Of a DNA stretch of 11,110 nt, positions 7,886-11,110 are shown in pieces. Source of the stretch: Solirubrobacterales bacterium (GTDB taxonomy: Bacteria; Actinomycetota; Thermoleophilia; Solirubrobacterales; Solirubrobacteraceae); the NCBI GenBank assembly GCA_003134675.1, contig PLBZ01000016.1, positions 1 through 11,110 of the forward strand, in the 5' to 3' direction. How positions within the stretch are numbered: the stretch's first letter is position 1; each line of letters opens with the position of its first letter. The notes beneath the pieces were generated by a model. The model made no database searches. It was given only the letters and a program-made list of their open reading frames with translations, and was not told the DNA's origin. A program made the position numbers and the translations under genes.

Positions 7886-9127
7886 ATGTTGCAGAAGGTG
7901 ACAGTGGGGCGCTGGTCGCTCGATGCCTACGATGTGCTCGCTCCGGAGGAGATCATGCAGGAGCTGCGCGAGCATGCACATGCGCTGAAAGGCGCGCGCA
8001 TCCTGCATGTCAACGCGACCTCTTATGGCGGCGGGGTATCTGAGCTGCTGCGCTCGAGCGTCCCGCTGCTGCGCGACCTCGGCCTGACGGTGGACTGGAA
8101 GGTGATCGGCGGCGACGAGGACTTCTTCCATGCCACCAAGGCGCTGCACAACGCGTTGCAGGGCGCGCCACGCGGGTTGAGCGACGCCGAGCAGGCCGCC
8201 TACATGCGGTGCGTCCAGGAGAACGCGGCAACCCTGGACGGCGGCTATGACTTCATCATCATCCACGACCCCCAGCCTGCCGGGCTATTGGAGGCGCACG
8301 GCAAGGGCAGCGCGCACTGGGTGTGGCGCTGTCACATCGACACCAGCGAGCCGAACCCCGACGCCTGGCGCTTCCTGGAGCCGCTGCTCGGCGGGTTCGA
8401 TGCGGCGGTGTTCACGATGCCCGAATTCGTGCCGCCCGACTTTCCAGTGCAGCGGGTGGAGGCGATCGCGCCGGCGATCGATCCGCTCAGTCCCAAGAAC
8501 ATCGACCTCGATCCGGCTATGGCCAGCCAGATCCTCGACTGGATCGGCGTCGAGGTTCCAGGACGGCTCGTGACGCAGGTATCGCGCTTTGACCAGTGGA
8601 AGGACCCGCTCGGGGTGATCGCCGCCTACCGGCTCGTGCGCGAGGAGATCGGAGATCTGCAGCTCGCGCTCGTCGGCTCGATGGCGCTCGATGACCCCGA
8701 GGGCTGGGATGTGTACCGCCAGGTCTCAGAGGCCGCCGAGCGTGAGGAGCTGATCCACGTCTACACCAACCTCACCGGGGTGGGCAACGTCGAGGTCAAC
8801 GCGTTCCAGCGACTCTCTGAGGTGGTCGTGCAGAAGTCGATCCGCGAGGGCTTCGGGCTGGTCGTCTCGGAGTCGCTGTGGAAGGGCACACCGGTCGTCG
8901 CCGGGCGAGCCGGGGGCATCCCGCTGCAGATGCCCGACGGGACCGGCGGGATGCTTGTGCAGAGCGTCGAGGAGTGTGCCACGGCGATGTTAGAGCTGCT
9001 GAACGACCGCGAGCTCGCGGAGCAGCTCGGCCAGAGCGGTCGCGAGCACGTGCGCGAGCACTTCCTGCTGCCCCGTCTGCTGATGGAGGAGCTGCGCCTG
9101 CTGGCCACGCTTGACTCCGGCGCGTAG
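7886..9127 (+). CDS. treT: Trehalose synthase, TreT-type (nucleotide-glucose:glucose glucosyltransferase)
   Basis: This 413-residue GT4, GT-B-fold retaining glycosyltransferase resembles TreT of Pyrococcus, Thermoproteus and Rubrobacter. TreT couples ADP- or UDP-glucose to free glucose and makes trehalose in one step. Visible features are [13 protein letters not shown] (43-55, the N-domain glycine loop of this family), HDPQ (127-130), [11 protein letters not shown] (147-157), [10 protein letters not shown] (232-241, holding the R and K that contact the donor phosphates in GT4 enzymes), and the EX7E motif E321...E329 within [11 protein letters not shown] (320-330). Length is as usual for the family. 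The ATG follows AAAGAGGGA (7874-7882), and the gene starts 13 bases after the exporter permease. No OtsA/OtsB or TreY/TreZ is in the window. Trehalose protects against desiccation, heat and osmotic stress, fitting the stress genes nearby. A glucosylglycerate or other disaccharide synthase of the same clan is the main alternative. Confidence 0.87.
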   Translation: MLQKVTVGRWSLDAYDVLAPEEIMQELREHAHALKGARILHVNATSYGGGVSELLRSSVPLLRDLGLTVDWKVIGGDEDFFHATKALHNALQGAPRGLSDAEQAAYMRCVQENAATLDGGYDFIIIHDPQPAGLLEAHGKGSAHWVWRCHIDTSEPNPDAWRFLEPLLGGFDAAVFTMPEFVPPDFPVQRVEAIAPAIDPLSPKNIDLDPAMASQILDWIGVEVPGRLVTQVSRFDQWKDPLGVIAAYRLVREEIGDLQLALVGSMALDDPEGWDVYRQVSEAAEREELIHVYTNLTGVGNVEVNAFQRLSEVVVQKSIREGFGLVVSESLWKGTPVVAGRAGGIPLQMPDGTGGMLVQSVEECATAMLELLNDRELAEQLGQSGREHVREHFLLPRLLMEELRLLATLDSGA

Positions 9128-9130
9128 TAC

Positions 9131-9153
9131 CCCGGTCTGACCTACCGGGTTTT
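9131..9153 (+). terminator. Probable intrinsic terminator after treT
   Basis: A perfect 6-bp inverted repeat, CCCGGT (9131-9136) and ACCGGG (9144-9149), with a 7-base loop is followed at once by TTTT (9150-9153). It starts three bases after the treT stop. The stem is GC-rich but the T-run is short, so termination may be partial. If it works, the ABC/treT unit ends here and the oxidoreductase needs its own promoter in the remaining 42 bases or depends on read-through. Confidence 0.55.
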
Positions 9154-9195
9154 CACGGATGCCCGGCCGGCGACTGGCATGCGATCCTTCCGAGC

Positions 9196-10377
9196 ATGGC
9201 GAGCGCCACCTCACCATCGGGTCCCGCGCAGGTGCTGATAGCGGGCGGCGGGTTCGGCGCGGTGGAGGCAATGCTCGCCCTGCGCGCGCTCGCGCCCGAG
9301 CGTGTGCGTGTGACCCTCATCTCGGCCTCCCCGGTGCTTGCGTACAAGCCGGCCGCGACCACTGAGTCCTTCGACGAGACCCCACCCCGCATGTATGACC
9401 TGCAGGCAATCGCCGACGATGCCGGCGCATCCTTCCGGGTGGATCGCTTGGAGGCGGTCGCTCCCCACGATCACAGCGTACGGCTCGAGTCCTTTGCTTT
9501 CCTTGACTATGACGCCCTCGTACTTGCGGTGGGCGCCCGCCCCGCCAGGGCGATACCGGGCGCGCTGACGTTCCGCGACCAGCGAGAGGTGAACCACATC
9601 CGCCACCTTACGAGCGAGCTGCGCGCCGGGAAGCTCCACCGCGTCGTCTTTGCCGTGCCACACGGCTGTTCTTGGCCGCTGCCGCTGTACGAGCTGGCGT
9701 TGCTCACAGCCACTCACCTCCAGGAGTGGGGAGCCGCGGGCGAGGTTGTGCTGGTGAGCCCCGAGAGCACACCCCTGGAGGTGTTCGGCGCGCAAGCATC
9801 GCGGCTGGTCGCGGATCTCCTGGCTGAGCGGGGAGTGCGCTTTATCGGCGAGTCAGACCCCCAGAGCGTCGAGCACAACGGGGCGCTCTCTCTGGCCTCC
9901 GGGGAGACCCTGGAGGCCGACTGTGTTGTCGCCGTACCCGAGCTCCGGGGGCCCAGGATCACCGGTGTGCCAACCGACCGCTGGGGCTTCGTCACAACCG
10001 ACGCACTCGGTAGCGTCACGGGCCTACCCGACGTGTACGCCGCCGGCGACATGACGAGCTTCCCGATCAAGCAGGGCGGGCTGGCCGCCCAGCAGGCCGA
10101 CCTGATCGCGCAGCGCATCGCCTCTGAGAACGGGGCCGCCGTCAAGGAGCCCCGGGTCCAGCACGTGCTGCGCGCCCGGCTCATCGGCGGCCCACATCCC
10201 ATCTTCCTGCGAACAGAGCTCGACGAGCTCGGCCAGGCCACCACCGCCAACCTCCAACATCAGTCCTTCGACGACGGTGGGTCCTTCACATCGCTGGAAA
10301 AGGTCTTCGGGCGCTATCTCACCCCATACCTGCATACCCGCGAGCCCGCGCTCTCGCAGAGCTTGACGGACGGTTGA
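9196..10377 (+). CDS. FAD/NAD(P)-dependent oxidoreductase (SQR/NDH-2-like fold)
   Basis: This 393-residue flavoprotein has an N-terminal Rossmann motif VLIAGGGFGAVEAMLALR (13-30), an AVGARP turn (111-116), and the C-terminal FAD motif DVYAAGDMTSFPIKQGGLAA (279-298), which belongs to the sulfide:quinone reductase / type-II NADH dehydrogenase / ferredoxin reductase clan. The second nucleotide site is not a classical GxGxxG; the region reads FAVPHGCSWPLPLYELAL (152-169). Only two cysteines exist, C158 and C243, so the three-cysteine redox centre of true sulfide:quinone reductases is missing and sulfide oxidation is unlikely. A quinone- or ferredoxin-linked reductase role is plausible but unproven. 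No clear ribosome binding site precedes the ATG at 9196; the start is chosen because the FAD motif begins about 13 residues later. The stop overlaps or closely precedes the next P-type ATPase gene, so the two probably form one unit. Confidence 0.85.
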   Translation: MASATSPSGPAQVLIAGGGFGAVEAMLALRALAPERVRVTLISASPVLAYKPAATTESFDETPPRMYDLQAIADDAGASFRVDRLEAVAPHDHSVRLESFAFLDYDALVLAVGARPARAIPGALTFRDQREVNHIRHLTSELRAGKLHRVVFAVPHGCSWPLPLYELALLTATHLQEWGAAGEVVLVSPESTPLEVFGAQASRLVADLLAERGVRFIGESDPQSVEHNGALSLASGETLEADCVVAVPELRGPRITGVPTDRWGFVTTDALGSVTGLPDVYAAGDMTSFPIKQGGLAAQQADLIAQRIASENGAAVKEPRVQHVLRARLIGGPHPIFLRTELDELGQATTANLQHQSFDDGGSFTSLEKVFGRYLTPYLHTREPALSQSLTDG

Positions 10378-10397
10378 GCCGCCAAGGGCGCGCCCGG

Positions 10398-11110
10398 GTG
10401 CATCTTCTCCCCGACAGCGCTGATGGTGCGCCTGCGCAGCGGTCGGTCGATGTCGACGCGACTGAGAGCGTCGAGTTGCTGATGCGGGATCTGCGTGCTT
10501 CGCCGGTGGGCCTGTCGGCGGCCGAGGCGCGGCGACGGCTGATCCAGTACGGACCCAACGAGCTGCGCCGACGCGGCGGTCGTAAGTGGCCGGGTGAGCT
10601 GGCACGCCAGCTGACCCACCCACTCGCGTTGCTGCTGTGGCTCGCGGCGGCGCTGTCGTTCGCGGTCGGCAGCCAAACCATCGCCATCGCGGTCCTACTG
10701 GTGATCGCACTCAACGCCCTCTTCGCGTTCGTGCAGGAGATGCAGGCAGAGCGGGCCGTGGAGGCCCTGGCGCAGTTCCTGCCCCAGCGGGTCACGGTGT
10801 TGCGCGGCGGCAAGCCGTTGCGGATCATGGCCGCCGATCTGGTCCCCGGCGATGTTGTGGTCGTGGAGGAGGGCGATCGCATCGCGGCCGACATGCGCCT
10901 GATCTCCGGCGCTGTCGAGGTGGACCTCTCGACCCTCACGGGCGAGTCGACTCCGGCGCTGCGCTCGGCGGAGCTGGTGGATGTGGGCGTCCCGCGGATC
11001 ACCGCGCGGGATCTTCTCTTCAGCGGCAGCAGCGCCACCGGTGGAGAGGCTCGAGGTGTCGTCTTCGCGACCGGGATGCACACCGAGCTGGGCCGCATCG
11101 CCGCGCTGTC
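10398..11110 (+). CDS. P2-type cation-transporting P-type ATPase, N-terminal part (cut by window edge)
   Basis: About 237 codons are visible. The frame shows the cation-ATPase N-domain VGLSAAEARRRLIQYGPNEL (37-56 from the GTG), two hydrophobic helices (about 75-113), and the start of the actuator with VPGDVV (149-154) and LSTLTGES (177-184). GPNEL followed by paired helices is typical of P2-type (Ca or Na/K-like) pumps rather than metal P1B pumps. The ion-site helix and DKTGT lie beyond the edge, so the ion cannot be assigned. Start choices are GTG 10398, with AAGGG at 10384-10388 nine bases upstream; TTG 10374, overlapping the oxidoreductase stop as TTGA; and ATG 10482, which would still keep the conserved N-domain. 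I prefer GTG 10398. It is the third P-type ATPase in the window and differs clearly from the other two. Confidence 0.88.
   Translation, partial: MHLLPDSADGAPAQRSVDVDATESVELLMRDLRASPVGLSAAEARRRLIQYGPNELRRRGGRKWPGELARQLTHPLALLLWLAAALSFAVGSQTIAIAVLLVIALNALFAFVQEMQAERAVEALAQFLPQRVTVLRGGKPLRIMAADLVPGDVVVVEEGDRIAADMRLISGAVEVDLSTLTGESTPALRSAELVDVGVPRITARDLLFSGSSATGGEARGVVFATGMHTELGRIAAL

Noticed and set aside
9211..9795. Minus-strand frame opposite the oxidoreductase
   Set aside because: Shadow frame without motif, opposite a conserved FAD-binding gene.
10319..11098. Minus-strand frame opposite the right-edge P-type ATPase
   Set aside because: The plus strand encodes a conserved ATPase N-domain and TGES motif; the minus frame is serine/arginine-rich shadow.

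Overview
This is a gene-dense, GC-rich bacterial window. All open frames have strong third-position G/C bias. The gene families present (a CtpE-type P-type ATPase, a TnrB3-like duplicated ABC-2 permease, a TreT-type trehalose synthase) and the GTG/TTG starts suggest an actinobacterium, plausibly of the Thermoleophilia/Solirubrobacterales or Rubrobacter side. That placement is inferred from protein character only. No RNA gene, transposase, CRISPR array or integration site is visible.

The layout is two divergent gene blocks around a roughly 200-base intergenic region (5188-5387). Leftward (minus strand) lie a tandem-domain universal stress protein (5187-4324), a CtpE-like P-type ATPase (4319-1974), a P1B-type metal ATPase with a TPC membrane motif (1977-82), and the first 26 or so codons of what looks like a zinc-type alcohol dehydrogenase (80-1, cut by the window edge). 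Gaps are 4 nt, a 4-nt ATGA overlap and 1 nt, so this reads as one translationally coupled operon.

Rightward (plus strand) lie an ABC exporter ATPase (5388-6296) and its duplicated membrane subunit (6283-7872), then a TreT-type trehalose synthase (7886-9127). A terminator-like hairpin at 9131-9153 follows. A second short unit holds an FAD/NAD(P)-type oxidoreductase (9196-10377) and the N-terminal third of another P-type ATPase (10398 to the edge).

Three P-type ATPases of different classes therefore occur within 11 kb. With them are a stress protein, a compatible-solute enzyme, a drug-type ABC exporter and a flavin oxidoreductase. I read this as a stress, ion-homeostasis and redox island, comparable in content (not in proven regulation) to the mycobacterial dormancy gene sets that mix stress proteins with cation ATPases. 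The least ordinary parts are the P1B ATPase with its altered motifs, the ATPase-USP coupling, the apparently leaderless start of the USP operon, and trehalose synthesis embedded in an ABC-exporter operon.
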